64,000 bases of DNA from Methylibium sp. NZG (GTDB lineage: Bacteria > Pseudomonadota > Gammaproteobacteria > Burkholderiales > Burkholderiaceae_C), in NCBI GenBank assembly GCA_001263235.1, contig LGRD01000040.1, positions 1 to 64,000 on the forward strand. Reading direction: 5' to 3'. Shown here in pieces: positions 8,545-32,557 of the stretch. The notes beneath the pieces are model-generated. The model did no database searches and had not been told where the DNA came from. It saw only the letters and a list, made by a program, of their open reading frames with translations. Within the stretch, counting starts at the first letter, position 1. Every line of letters begins with the position of its first letter. A program made the position numbers and the translations under genes.

Positions 8545-9429
8545 ATGGCGGCAGCCACACCCCACGGGCACACGCCCTACTACTTCATACCTGCGCCGTC
8601 GCGGCACCCGGCGATGGCCTCGCTGGGCCTGTTCTTCGTCATCGTCGGTGCAGGCCAGTGGGTCAACGACCACGGCTGGGGGGCCTGGATGTTGCTCGGC
8701 GGCCTGGTGCTGTGGGCCTTCGTGCTGCAGCAGTGGTTCCGCCAGTCGATCAGCGAGAGCGAGGGCGGCCTCTACAGCGACCGCATCGACACCTCTTTCC
8801 GCTGGAGCATGAGCTGGTTCATCTTCTCGGAAGTGATGTTCTTCGCCGCGTTCTTCGGCGCGCTGTACTGGACGCGGCTGCACGCGCTGCCCAACCTGGG
8901 CAGCCTGGAGAACGCCGTGCTGTGGCCCGACTTCAAGGCCGTGTGGCCCAGCGCAGGCGGCGGGTTCACCGGCTCGCCGGCCGGCATCGTCGAACCGTTT
9001 TCCACCATCGGGCCGTGGCCGCTGCCGACGATCAACACGCTGCTCTTGCTCACCTCGGGCGTCACGCTGACCATTGCGCACCACGCGCTGCTCGCCAACC
9101 AGCGCTCCAAGACGATTCTGTGGATGTGGATCACCGTGGTGCTGGGCGCCACCTTCCTCGGTGTGCAGGCCTACGAGTACATGCACGCTTACCGCGACCT
9201 CAACCTCAAGCTCAGCTCGGGTGCGTTCGGCTCCACCTTCTTCATGCTCACCGGCTTCCACGGATTCCACGTGTTCGTCGGCATGCTGATGCTGCTGTTC
9301 ATCACGCTGCGGCTGCAAAAGGGCCACTTCACGCCGCAGCGTCACTTCGGCTTCGAGGGCGCTGCCTGGTACTGGCACTTCGTCGACGTGGTCTGGCTCG
9401 GCCTGTACATCGTGGTGTACTGGACCTGA
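8545..9429 (+). CDS. ctaE: Cytochrome c oxidase subunit III
   Basis: Subunit III stabilises the catalytic core and helps deliver O2 and protons; it has no metal centres. The 294-residue protein has seven predicted membrane helices. Family landmarks include the SWFIFSEVMFFAAFFGALYW helix, the TGFHGFHVFVGMLMLLF segment and the C-terminal WYWHFVDVVWLGLYIVVYW. ATG 8545 is preceded by a good CAGGAG ribosome binding site 7 bases upstream. It is the last gene of the first oxidase transcript, since a strong terminator follows at 9457. Confidence 0.97.
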   Translation: MAAATPHGHTPYYFIPAPSRHPAMASLGLFFVIVGAGQWVNDHGWGAWMLLGGLVLWAFVLQQWFRQSISESEGGLYSDRIDTSFRWSMSWFIFSEVMFFAAFFGALYWTRLHALPNLGSLENAVLWPDFKAVWPSAGGGFTGSPAGIVEPFSTIGPWPLPTINTLLLLTSGVTLTIAHHALLANQRSKTILWMWITVVLGATFLGVQAYEYMHAYRDLNLKLSSGAFGSTFFMLTGFHGFHVFVGMLMLLFITLRLQKGHFTPQRHFGFEGAAWYWHFVDVVWLGLYIVVYWT

Positions 9430-9456
9430 CGCGAACCGCTGTGCAGTTCACGCAAG

Positions 9457-9481
9457 AACGCCGCGCTCAGCGGCGTTTTTT
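9457..9481 (+). terminator. Rho-independent terminator after ctaE
   Basis: A perfect 8-base-pair stem (AACGCCGC / GCGGCGTT) with a 5-base loop GCTCA is followed by a run of T residues to 9481. It lies 27 bases after the ctaE stop and separates the structural oxidase genes from the assembly and heme synthesis genes downstream. Confidence 0.92.
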
Positions 9482-9546
9482 CTGGTGTTCCCGAGAGGGC
9501 GGCGCAGGGCGTGGCCGTGAGCGCTGTTGCCAGAGGTGCAGCGTGG

Positions 9547-9768
9547 TTACTTGCCCAGCGGAACGCCCGTCGGTTGAATCCAGCCGAGCAGGTAACTTAG
9601 CATGATCATGCCGAACAGCAGCACCGACAGCGCCACACGCAGCGCCAGCGCGCGCATCATCTTGTCGCCCCGGGGCTTGCCGTCGCGTCCTTCGCGCAAC
9701 ATGAAATACCCCGCCAGCGCCAAGCTGCCCAGGATGGCGACGAAGGCCAGCGCAATCAGGATGTTCAT
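9547..9768 (-). CDS. Twin transmembrane protein (DUF2909-like), 73 aa
   Basis: A 73-residue protein with two membrane helices (ILIALAFVAILGSLALAGYF and ALSVLLFGMIMLSYLLGW) joined by a basic loop (LREGRDGKPRGDKMM). The layout fits the small twin-transmembrane proteins found inside cox/surf1 regions of beta-proteobacteria. It is the only reversed gene in the oxidase block and starts only 27 bases from the divergent SURF1 gene, so the two must share a very compact promoter region. Function unknown. Confidence 0.82.
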   Translation of the reverse strand: MNILIALAFVAILGSLALAGYFMLREGRDGKPRGDKMMRALALRVALSVLLFGMIMLSYLLGWIQPTGVPLGK

Positions 9769-9795
9769 CGGCCCGGATTATCCCCGGCCCGCTCC

Positions 9796-10578
9796 GTGAG
9801 CGCTCGCAACGATCGCCGTCGTCGGGTGCTGGTGCTGCTCGCCACCGTGCTGAGCGTCGGCCTGGCCGTGCGTCTGGGCCTGTGGCAACTCGATCGGGCG
9901 GCGCAAAAGGAAGCGCTGCAGTCGGCGCAGCAATCGCGCTCGATGCTGCCGCGTCTGGATGCGAGCAGCCTCGCCCGCAGCGCGCAAGAAGCCGTGCCGC
10001 AGCACCACCGAACCGTTCGGCTGCAGGGCGAGTGGATTGCCGAACACACGGTCTACCTCGACAACCGGCAGATGAAGGGCAGGCCGGGCTTCTTCGTCGT
10101 CACCCCGCTGCGCTTGGGCGGTGGTGGTGGCGGCGGCGGCGATGCGGTGCTCGTGCAGCGTGGCTGGGTTCCGCGCGACATGCAGGACCGCACGCGCCTG
10201 CCGCCCGTGACCACGCCCGCCGGCACGGTCGAGTTGAGCGGCCGCATCGCCCCGCCGCCGTCCCGGCTGTACGAGTTCGCGGGGCAGGAGGCCGGCCCGA
10301 TCCGGCAAAATCTCGATATCGCCGAATTCGGGCGCGCTGCGGCGCTGAACCTGCGCCCGCTGTCGGTGCTGCAAACCGACTCGGGCGATTCCGGCGACTC
10401 CGCCAACACAGCAAGCGATGGCCTGCTCCGAGACTGGCCGCTGCCGGCGGCCGATGTTCACAAACACTACGGTTACGCTTTCCAGTGGTTTGCGCTGGGC
10501 GCCTTGATGACAGGTCTGTATGTCTGGTTCCAACTCGTCCGCCCCCGGCTCCGCGCTCGGTCAGCCACCGTCGCCTGA
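9796..10578 (+). CDS. SURF1 family cytochrome oxidase assembly protein
   Basis: SURF1 helps place heme a in subunit I. The 260-residue protein has one helix near each end (VLVLLATVLSVGLAVRLGLW and FQWFALGALMTGLYVWFQLV) and the family segments GLWQLDRAAQKEAL, LDNRQMKGRPGFFVVTPL and VLVQRGWVPRD. HKHYGYAFQWFALG is the typical C-terminal motif. It starts with GTG 9796. A glycine run (eight residues after LRLG) sits in the periplasmic domain and a DSGDSGDSA stretch precedes the second helix; both look like low-complexity additions. Confidence 0.93.
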   Translation: MSARNDRRRRVLVLLATVLSVGLAVRLGLWQLDRAAQKEALQSAQQSRSMLPRLDASSLARSAQEAVPQHHRTVRLQGEWIAEHTVYLDNRQMKGRPGFFVVTPLRLGGGGGGGGDAVLVQRGWVPRDMQDRTRLPPVTTPAGTVELSGRIAPPPSRLYEFAGQEAGPIRQNLDIAEFGRAAALNLRPLSVLQTDSGDSGDSANTASDGLLRDWPLPAADVHKHYGYAFQWFALGALMTGLYVWFQLVRPRLRARSATVA

Positions 10579-10597
10579 CGCGATCTCGCCACTCGGC

Positions 10598-11242
10598 ATG
10601 ACCGTGCACTCGATGCCGGCACCCCAGGTGGCCGACGCTGCTCGCCGCACCGCGCGGGGCCGCTTGAAGATGCTGCTCGTGCTGCTGGTGTGCGCCTCGC
10701 CGGTGATCGCGTCGTACTTCACCTACTTCGTCATCCGGCCCGACGGTCGCACCAACTACAGCGAGCTGATCCTGCCCAGCCGGGCCCTGCCCGACCTGGC
10801 GTTGACCGACTTGACCGGCGCGCCGGTCAAGGCCGCCACTTTGAAGGGTCAGTGGCTGCTCGTCGTCGTCTCCGGCGGCGCGTGCGACGCGCTGTGCGAG
10901 CGGCACCTGTGGCTGCAACGCCAGTTGCGCGAAACGCTCGGGCGCGAGAAGGACCGGCTCGACAAGCTCTGGCTCATCACCGATACGGCCACCCCGCGGC
11001 CGCAGACGCTTCAGGCCATCACAACCGGCGTGCCCACCGCCGTGCTGCGCGTGCCGGAGGCGGCGTTGGCGCAGTGGCTCGCGCCGGCCGCGGGCAAGTC
11101 GCTCGGCCAGCATCTGTTCATCGTCGACCCGATGGGCGAATGGATGATGCGCGTGCCCGGCGACCCCGAGCCGTCGCGGCTCAAGCGCGACGTCGAGAAG
11201 CTGCTGCGCGCGTCGAAGTCGTGGGACCTGCCGGGCAGGTGA
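10598..11242 (+). CDS. SCO-like thioredoxin-fold membrane protein
   Basis: A 214-residue protein with one N-terminal helix (LKMLLVLLVCASPVIASYF) and a periplasmic domain laid out like SCO/thioredoxin proteins (LPDLALTDLTGAPVKAATLKG, then WLLVVVSGGACDALC). The pair C-D-A-L-C near residue 94 has the CxxxC spacing of the SCO copper site, although the surrounding sequence differs and the later SCO histidine region is not clearly conserved (HLFIVDPMGEWM is at the corresponding end). It lies between SURF1 and ctaA. An upstream ATG at 10520 would overlap SURF1 by 59 bases; ATG 10598 gives the more family-like N-terminus. Likely role: copper or redox handling during oxidase assembly. Confidence 0.75.
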   Translation: MTVHSMPAPQVADAARRTARGRLKMLLVLLVCASPVIASYFTYFVIRPDGRTNYSELILPSRALPDLALTDLTGAPVKAATLKGQWLLVVVSGGACDALCERHLWLQRQLRETLGREKDRLDKLWLITDTATPRPQTLQAITTGVPTAVLRVPEAALAQWLAPAAGKSLGQHLFIVDPMGEWMMRVPGDPEPSRLKRDVEKLLRASKSWDLPGR

Positions 11243-11252
11243 GTCGTCCGAT

Positions 11253-11291
11253 CGCTGACTCGCTGACTCGCTGACTCGCTGACTCGCTGAC
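11253..11291. repeat. 8-base tandem repeat CGCTGACT, nearly five copies
   Basis: Four perfect units plus a partial fifth occupy the 67-base gap between the SCO-like gene and ctaA. No hairpin or protein product is evident. The array ends 18 bases before the ctaA start, so changes in copy number could move the upstream region relative to the ctaA translation start. Confidence 0.85.
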
Positions 11292-11309
11292 CTGTCATCG
11301 ACCCCCGCC

Positions 11310-12464
11310 ATGGATTCGCAACCCTTGTTCGACCTCACCCCCGCCGTGCGCCTGGCGCTGCTCGGCGTCGTGCTGGCGGCCGGCCCGCTGGCCTGGGTGT
11401 GGCTGCGCCATCGCGGTTCCGACCCCGCCACCCGTCTGCGCGCACTCACCTGGCTCACGCTGTTCCTCACGTTCGACCTCGTGCTGTTCGGCGCCTTCAC
11501 CCGCCTCACCGATTCGGGCCTGGGCTGCCCCGACTGGCCCGGCTGCTACGGCAGCGCCAGCCCGATCGGCGCGCGCGAGGAAATCAACTCGGCGCAAGCC
11601 GCGCTGCCCACCGGGCCGGTCACGCCGAAGAAAGCGTGGATCGAGATGACGCACCGCTACCTCGCCACCGGCGTGGGCGTGCTCATCATCGTCATCACGC
11701 TGGCCAGTTGGGCTCTTGCGCGGCGCAGACAGGCGGTGCTGTCGCCCTGGTGGGCCACGCTGACGCTGGTGTGGGTCTGCCTGCAGGGCCTGTTCGGCGC
11801 GCTGACGGTGACGATGAAGCTCTATCCCGCCATCGTCACGCTGCACCTTCTTGGCGGCATGGGGCTTTTGGCCTTGCTCGCGGGCATGGGCGCGGCGATG
11901 CGGCCGGAGCCGCTGGCCATGTCGGCGTCGCTGCGACAAGCCTGCATCGCACTGGCGGCGCTGGTGGTGCTGCAGATTGCGCTCGGCGGTTGGGTCAGCA
12001 CCAACTATGCGGTGCTGGCGTGCAGCGACTTCCCGCGCTGCCAGGGCAGTTGGTGGCCGGCGATGGACTTCGAACAAGGCTTCGCCCTGCAGCGCGAACT
12101 CGGCGCCGGCAAGGACGGTGGCTATCTGCCGTTCGCAGCGCTGACTGCCATCCACTACGTTCACCGGCTCGGCGCTTACGTCGTGCTGGCCGTGCTGGCG
12201 CTGCTGGCGTGGCGGCTGCACGCCACGGGCGATGCGGCTTTGCGACGCTGGGCGGTGTGGCTGGTGGCCGCGGCGCTGTGGCAGGTGGCCAGCGGCCTGG
12301 GCAACGTGCTGCTGGGCTGGCCGCTGTGGGCGGCGGTGGCGCACACCGGCGGCGCGGCGGCGTTGGTGGTGCTGCTCAGCGTGATGATCGTGCGCGCTTC
12401 GCCGTCGCGCGCCCCAGCGGCGCCGGCCGGTGCGGCGCGGCCAGCGATGCGCGTGCTTTCCTGA
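11310..12464 (+). CDS. ctaA: Heme A synthase (COX15/CtaA family)
   Basis: CtaA oxidises the C8 methyl of heme O to a formyl group, giving heme A for the aa3 oxidase. The 384-residue protein has about eight membrane helices. Histidine-bearing helix motifs expected of the family are present: THRYLATGVGVL, TLHLLGGMGLL, AIHYVHRLGAYVV and AVAHTGGAAALVVLL. The N-terminal FTRLTDSGLGCPDWPGCYG and the mid-protein ACSDFPRCQG hold the conserved cysteine pairs of the proteobacterial type. It precedes ctaB by 45 bases; the two work in sequence. Confidence 0.96.
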   Translation: MDSQPLFDLTPAVRLALLGVVLAAGPLAWVWLRHRGSDPATRLRALTWLTLFLTFDLVLFGAFTRLTDSGLGCPDWPGCYGSASPIGAREEINSAQAALPTGPVTPKKAWIEMTHRYLATGVGVLIIVITLASWALARRRQAVLSPWWATLTLVWVCLQGLFGALTVTMKLYPAIVTLHLLGGMGLLALLAGMGAAMRPEPLAMSASLRQACIALAALVVLQIALGGWVSTNYAVLACSDFPRCQGSWWPAMDFEQGFALQRELGAGKDGGYLPFAALTAIHYVHRLGAYVVLAVLALLAWRLHATGDAALRRWAVWLVAAALWQVASGLGNVLLGWPLWAAVAHTGGAAALVVLLSVMIVRASPSRAPAAPAGAARPAMRVLS

Positions 12465-12509
12465 TCGTTTCAAAGCCTGCACACACTGGCTTCGTAGAAT
12501 CGACCCTCC

Positions 12510-13436
12510 ATGTCCGAAACCCTCGCCACCCTGTCCCCCGCGACCACGCCGCCGCCCACGTCGGCAGCCTCACGCCTGCGCCAGTACTACGTGCTGACCA
12601 AGCCGCGCGTGGTGCAGCTCATCGTCTTCTGCGCCGTCATCGGCATGCTGCTGGCAACGCCGGGGCTGCCCGACTGGCGCGTCGCGTTGGCGGCCACCGC
12701 CGGCATCTGGCTCGTGGCTGCGGCAGCGGCGGCGTTCAACTGTCTGGTCGAGCAGGCCATCGATTCCAAGATGGCGCGCACCGCCTGGCGGCCCACCGCG
12801 CGCGGCCAGTTGAGCACCGTACAGAGCCTGACCTTCTCGGCGGTGCTGTGCGCCGCCGGCAGCACGTTGCTCTACTTCGCTGTCAACCCGCTGACGATGT
12901 GGCTCACCTTCGCCACCTTCATCGGCTACGCACTCATCTACACCGTGGTGCTCAAGCCGCTGACGCCGCAGAACATCGTGATCGGTGGCGCCTCGGGCGC
13001 GATGCCGCCGGTGCTGGGCTGGGCCGCGATCCGCGGCGAGGTGGGGCCCGAGGCGATGATCCTGTGCCTGATCATCTTCCTCTGGACCCCGCCGCATTTC
13101 TGGGCCCTGGCGCTGTACCGCGCCGAGGACTACCGCAAGGCCGGCCTGCCGATGCTGCCGGTGACGCACGGCTTCGAGTTCACGCGGCTGCATGTGTTCC
13201 TGTACACGCTGGTGCTGTTCGCGGCCACGTTGCTGCCCTTCATCTCGGGCATGAGTGGGGTGATCTACCTGGTGTGCGCGGTGATGCTCGGCGCGACCTT
13301 CACCGGCTACGCGTGGAAGCTGTGGCGCAACTACTCCGACGTGCTCGCGCGTAAAACCTTCAAGTTCTCGATCGTCCACCTGTCGCTGCTGTTTGCCGCG
13401 CTGCTGCTCGATCACTACCTGGCGCCGCTGCTATGA
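12510..13436 (+). CDS. ctaB: Protoheme IX farnesyltransferase (heme O synthase)
   Basis: This UbiA-superfamily enzyme transfers a farnesyl group to protoheme, giving heme O. The 308-residue protein has about nine helices. The first prenyl-diphosphate-binding region is [19 protein letters not shown] and the second is [35 protein letters not shown] marks the N-terminal helix. The last bases overlap the start of the SCO gene (ATGA). It supplies the substrate of CtaA just upstream. Confidence 0.97.
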   Translation: MSETLATLSPATTPPPTSAASRLRQYYVLTKPRVVQLIVFCAVIGMLLATPGLPDWRVALAATAGIWLVAAAAAAFNCLVEQAIDSKMARTAWRPTARGQLSTVQSLTFSAVLCAAGSTLLYFAVNPLTMWLTFATFIGYALIYTVVLKPLTPQNIVIGGASGAMPPVLGWAAIRGEVGPEAMILCLIIFLWTPPHFWALALYRAEDYRKAGLPMLPVTHGFEFTRLHVFLYTLVLFAATLLPFISGMSGVIYLVCAVMLGATFTGYAWKLWRNYSDVLARKTFKFSIVHLSLLFAALLLDHYLAPLL

Positions 13437-14047
13437 ACTCTCTTCGTCGTGGTGTGCTCTCGGCGGCCGCCAGCGCGTTGGCGCTGGGCTTGGTGGGGTG
13501 CGAACGGGGCGCAGGGCCGGGCTCCGACCTGACCTTCCGCGGCGTGGACATCACCGGCGCCGACTACGCACGCACGCTGTCGCTGCCCGACCAGACCGGC
13601 ACCGTGCGCAACCTCAGCGACTTCAAGGGCAAGGTCGTCGTGGTGTTCTTCGGCTTCACGCAGTGCCCCGACGTGTGCCCGTCGACGATGGCCGAACTCG
13701 CGCAGATCAAGAAGTCCATGGGCAAGGACGGCGAACGCGTGCAAGGCATCTTCGTCAGCGTCGACCCCGAGCGCGACACGCCGGAGATCCTCAAGAGCTA
13801 CATGGCCAGCTTCGACAGCAGCTTCATCGCACTGCGCGGCACGGTCGAGCAGACCAAGGCGGCGGCGAAGGAGTTCAAGGTGTTCTTCGGCAAGGTGCCG
13901 GGCAAGACCGAAGGCAGCTACACCGTGGACCACACGGCCGGCTCGTTCGTCTTCGACCCCACCGGCAAGGTGCGGCTGTTCGTGCGCTACGGCAGCGGGG
14001 CCGAGGCGTTGACGGCGGACTTGAAGGCGCTGCTGGCGGCAGGTTGA
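13433..14047 (+). CDS. SCO1/SenC family copper chaperone
   Basis: SCO proteins deliver copper to the CuA site of subunit II or keep its cysteines reduced. The 204-residue protein has a lipoprotein-type signal ([12 protein letters not shown], lipobox-like LVGC) and a thioredoxin fold. The copper site is FTQCPDVCP near residue 77, with the conserved histidine in [13 protein letters not shown]. It overlaps ctaB by 4 bases. Together with the SCO-like protein at 10598 this operon holds two SCO-fold proteins. Confidence 0.95.
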   Translation: MNSLRRGVLSAAASALALGLVGCERGAGPGSDLTFRGVDITGADYARTLSLPDQTGTVRNLSDFKGKVVVVFFGFTQCPDVCPSTMAELAQIKKSMGKDGERVQGIFVSVDPERDTPEILKSYMASFDSSFIALRGTVEQTKAAAKEFKVFFGKVPGKTEGSYTVDHTAGSFVFDPTGKVRLFVRYGSGAEALTADLKALLAAG

Positions 14048-14111
14048 CAGCCAGCGGGTGCTCTCAGTCGCAGGCATCGAGCCCGCTCCTTCGCAGGCCG
14101 CTGCGCCGGTC

Positions 14112-14160
14112 GACCCCCCAGGCCCGACAAGGGCCTTCGTGGCCCAGCGGGGCCCCTCGC
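14112..14160. repeat. Possible REP-like palindromic repeat (divergent copy)
   Basis: The 119-base gap between the convergent SCO and rpoH genes contains a run of C residues, an imperfect stem made of AAGGGCC and GGCCCA, and a closing GGGGCCCCT. The order of elements resembles the repeat after gpsA and the one inside ligD, but similarity is weaker. It may serve as a bidirectional terminator. Confidence 0.4.
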
Positions 14161-14166
14161 CCTTCG

Positions 14167-15111
<945 letters not shown>

Positions 15112-15138
15112 GCCGCAACTCCTTTTGTTCCGACCATT

Positions 15139-15165
15139 TTAGCACTCGCCCTCCAAGAGTGCTGA
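15139..15165. promoter_or_regulatory. CIRCE operator (HrcA binding site) upstream of rpoH
   Basis: TTAGCACTC, nine bases, then GAGTGCTGA. This is the CIRCE inverted repeat with one mismatch at the outer edge of one arm. It sits 28 bases upstream of the rpoH start. On the minus strand its outer arm merges into TAAAAT, a possible -10 box, so bound HrcA would block the promoter. Confidence 0.93.
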
Positions 15166-15205
15166 TCGGTGCCGACTCGACAGTTGGAAGTGAGCAAACA
15201 CTGTC

Positions 15206-15238
15206 AAAAATGAGAACGCCACCGTTGACGGTGGCGTT
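15206..15238 (-). terminator. Rho-independent terminator of the giant exoprotein gene
   Basis: A perfect 10-base-pair stem (AACGCCACCG / CGGTGGCGTT) with loop TTGA lies 20 bases after the exoprotein stop codon. Read on the minus strand it is followed by TCTCATTTTTG, giving a U-rich tail. It also separates this locus from the divergent rpoH promoter. Confidence 0.88.
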
Positions 15239-15257
15239 CCTGCGATGTGCGAAACGG

Positions 15258-30143
<14,886 letters not shown>

Positions 30144-30308
30144 GGGTTGGTCGCTCCGGGAGGTGGCGTTGAATTCGGGATCGGGCGGGGGCGCGGGGGC
30201 GGGTGCGGGCGGGTGCAGGCGTGTGCGGATGTGTGCTGGCGCGTGCGGTCGTGTGCGTCGCGCTGCGCCGTCCGCTCTGACGGAAGTCCGTGTTTTCGGC
30301 TGCTGACG

Positions 30309-32123
30309 TCAGTAGCTGTAGGTCGCACTCAGCCACACGCGCGGCTGGCGTTTCGTGCCGTCGCTGTCGAGGCCGTTGGCGAGTGCGGCCGGGTTGCCGC
30401 GCAGGCGTTGCGCGAGCACGCCGTTCAAGCGCCAGCCGTTCGCCGGCGCCCACTCGACGCTCACGCCGGCACCGTCCAGGCTGTAGCGGTCCGGGCTGCC
30501 GGAGCCGGCATAGGCGTCCTTGGCGCGGCGCACCTGGCCGAGGTCGTAGAAGGTTTCGACTTGCAGATCGGGCTGCAGCTTGTGGCGCCACGACACAGTG
30601 AGCTGCCAGCCTTCGTCGCCACTGCCTTCGAGCAGCGGGAAGGCGCGCACGCCTTGCGGGCCGCCGAGGGCGAACTTCTCGCCCGCGTCGAGGTTGCGGT
30701 TGGCGAACTGCGCGTTGATGCTGAACCAGAGCGTGTTCGCGTCGTCCAGCCGCTGCAGGCGCGACACCGTCAGGTTCACGCGCGTGAACCAGCCCTGCGC
30801 GTTGGCGCTGGCCTGGTCGGTGGCCAGGTCGAGCGGCACGCGCGAGAGGTCGAGCCGGCCGCGCGTGAGCGTCAGCGCGGCGCCGTTGGCGCCGCCGCCG
30901 AGCCAGCCGTCGACCAGGTCGCCCTGCAGCGTGGCGCTGGTGCTGCCGACGCGCTTGTCGGACGTGGGGCCGAGCACGGTTTCGTTCTTTGTGGCGCGTT
31001 GCTCATGCGCCAGCGACAGGTTGCCGTTGCTCTTGTCGAGCCGCCACAGCGGCGCGGTGGTGTTGATGCCGACGGTCTGCGCGTCGCCGCGCGCGCCGTT
31101 GGGCTGGCCGGTGCCGGCGCTCAGGGCCGCGTCGCCGATCAGCTTGTAGGCCAGCCACGAACCGGTCGCGCCGACGCGCCAGCCGGCGTCGCCGACCGGC
31201 AGCGTGCCGGCCAGGCGCACGTAGCGCTTGCCCTCGCTCAGGCTGCCCTGCGCGGCATATTGCTCGCCCAGCCCGGCGGGGCTGTTGAGCACGAGGTTGG
31301 CGTTGAGCTTGGCGCTGCCGGTGGAGCGCGCGTCGTGGTTGTCCACGCCGACGCTGCCAGCCACCACCGGGCGCGGTTCCAGGCGCAACTGCACATCGGT
31401 CTCGCCGGGTTGCACACCGCCCACCAGCACGCTGCCGGCGCGCACGCCGGGCAGCTCGTTGGCCAGGGCGGTGGCGTGGCCCAGCGCGTCCAGGTTGAGC
31501 GGCGCGCCGGGCGGCGCGGCGCGGTCGATGTAGCGCCGCACCCGATCTGCGGGCACCGTGCCGGGCAGCGTGTCGGGCGAGATCAGCACGCGCCCGAGCC
31601 GGCTCTCCACCACGATGATGCGCAGCACGCCATCGCGCAGGTCTTGCTCGGGCAGCACGGCGGCCACATGCCAGCCGTCGCGGCGGTAGCGCTCGGCAAC
31701 CGTGTCGGCGGCCTGCTGCAGTTCATTGAAGCTGAGCTCGCGGTCGCGGAACTTCGCCAGCGCCGCTTGCAGTGTGGCGTCATCAAAGCGTGTGGCGCCT
31801 TCGATGCGAAACCGCTTGATCAGCACCCGCGTGCCAGTGGCCGGCTCCGGCGCGGCCGGGGCCTCGACCGCAGGCAGCGGCGGCAGGCGGGGCGGCTGCT
31901 GTTGAGATTCGCGCAGCAACTGGCCGGCGTCGGGCACCGGTTGCGCCATTACGCCGCCGGTGGCCAGCATCATCGTCACCAGCAAGGTGGTGCTGGCGGT
32001 GCCGGACGCCTTGAGCGCGTGGGCGCGCGGTACGGTGGCGGGCGGGTGCGCCCCAGTGCGACGGCCTGCGCCCTTGTTTTGATTGTTGTGGGGGCGCATT
32101 GCAAACCGGTTGCCGCGATTCAT
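30309..32123 (-). CDS. TpsB outer-membrane transporter (ShlB/FhaC/HecB family)
   Basis: A 604-residue Omp85-superfamily transporter that secretes its cognate TpsA exoprotein across the outer membrane. After an N-terminal signal region (TASTTLLVTMMLATGGVMAQ) and a proline-rich linker comes a POTRA domain at ~100-180 (LIKRFRIEGATRF and RYRRDGWHVAAVLPEQDL). A ~16-strand barrel follows, ending in the terminal WLSATYSY. GGPQGVRAFP corresponds to the barrel-loop region of the family (usually VRGY/VRGF, here VRAF). It lies 165 bases upstream of the giant exoprotein on the same strand and is surely its partner. Start: ATG 32123; MRPHNN at 32099 is an alternative. Confidence 0.94.
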   Translation of the reverse strand: MNRGNRFAMRPHNNQNKGAGRRTGAHPPATVPRAHALKASGTASTTLLVTMMLATGGVMAQPVPDAGQLLRESQQQPPRLPPLPAVEAPAAPEPATGTRVLIKRFRIEGATRFDDATLQAALAKFRDRELSFNELQQAADTVAERYRRDGWHVAAVLPEQDLRDGVLRIIVVESRLGRVLISPDTLPGTVPADRVRRYIDRAAPPGAPLNLDALGHATALANELPGVRAGSVLVGGVQPGETDVQLRLEPRPVVAGSVGVDNHDARSTGSAKLNANLVLNSPAGLGEQYAAQGSLSEGKRYVRLAGTLPVGDAGWRVGATGSWLAYKLIGDAALSAGTGQPNGARGDAQTVGINTTAPLWRLDKSNGNLSLAHEQRATKNETVLGPTSDKRVGSTSATLQGDLVDGWLGGGANGAALTLTRGRLDLSRVPLDLATDQASANAQGWFTRVNLTVSRLQRLDDANTLWFSINAQFANRNLDAGEKFALGGPQGVRAFPLLEGSGDEGWQLTVSWRHKLQPDLQVETFYDLGQVRRAKDAYAGSGSPDRYSLDGAGVSVEWAPANGWRLNGVLAQRLRGNPAALANGLDSDGTKRQPRVWLSATYSY

Positions 32124-32557
32124 GGGCTCACTCCTGGCAGCACGCTGCCGCTGCCCGCGGGGGGCGATGGCACAGGTGCATGGTTGTTTTCAAAAGTCAC
32201 TCGGTCGTCACTCGGTTGATCGATCAGCCGGCGTGCGCGGCAACATCCGGCGCATGCGCAGGAAGGCTCGGTGCGAGGGCAGGGCAACATGCGGACAATT
32301 CTTCTGGCGGCTCGGTCACCCGATCGGTCCAACAAGGGTGGTTTTGTGGGCCTGCTCCAGCCTTCCCCGAGGCGCAGGCCGAGGCGCCAGGCGAGCTGCC
32401 GGCGACCTGCGCCGACGCTGGCGCACCGACTCGGCAGCGATCCGTGGAACTGGGCCGGGATCGGAGCGGTTTTTGCGCGATGGGCGTGCGGCGGGCGGCG
32501 CTCTACTGGGCGCTTGCGTGTTCCACCCGCCACCCACCCGGCCTGAAAGGACGAACC
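32124..32557. other. 434-base intergenic region upstream of the TPS operon
   Basis: This divergent gap separates tpsB (minus) and the 148-residue gene (plus). It contains the direct repeat listed at 32196-32216, a GATCGATC palindrome at about 32218-32225, and a GC-rich remainder. Several frames are open but none has coding character or a ribosome binding site. It should hold the TPS promoter; no convincing -35/-10 pair was identified. Confidence 0.6.
32196..32216. repeat. Direct repeat GTCACTCGGT with 11-base period upstream of tpsB
   Basis: Two perfect copies of GTCACTCGGT begin exactly 11 bases apart, i.e. on the same face of the helix, 73-93 bases upstream of the tpsB start. Helically phased direct repeats often bind response regulators, so this is a candidate activator site for the TPS operon. 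That is an inference. Confidence 0.5.

Noticed and set aside
30144-30308. Possible small gene or RNA between tpsB and the exoprotein gene
   Set aside because: The gap is GC-rich with TG-rich runs, has no ribosome binding site/start combination and no stable terminator-like hairpin. It looks like a plain operon spacer.
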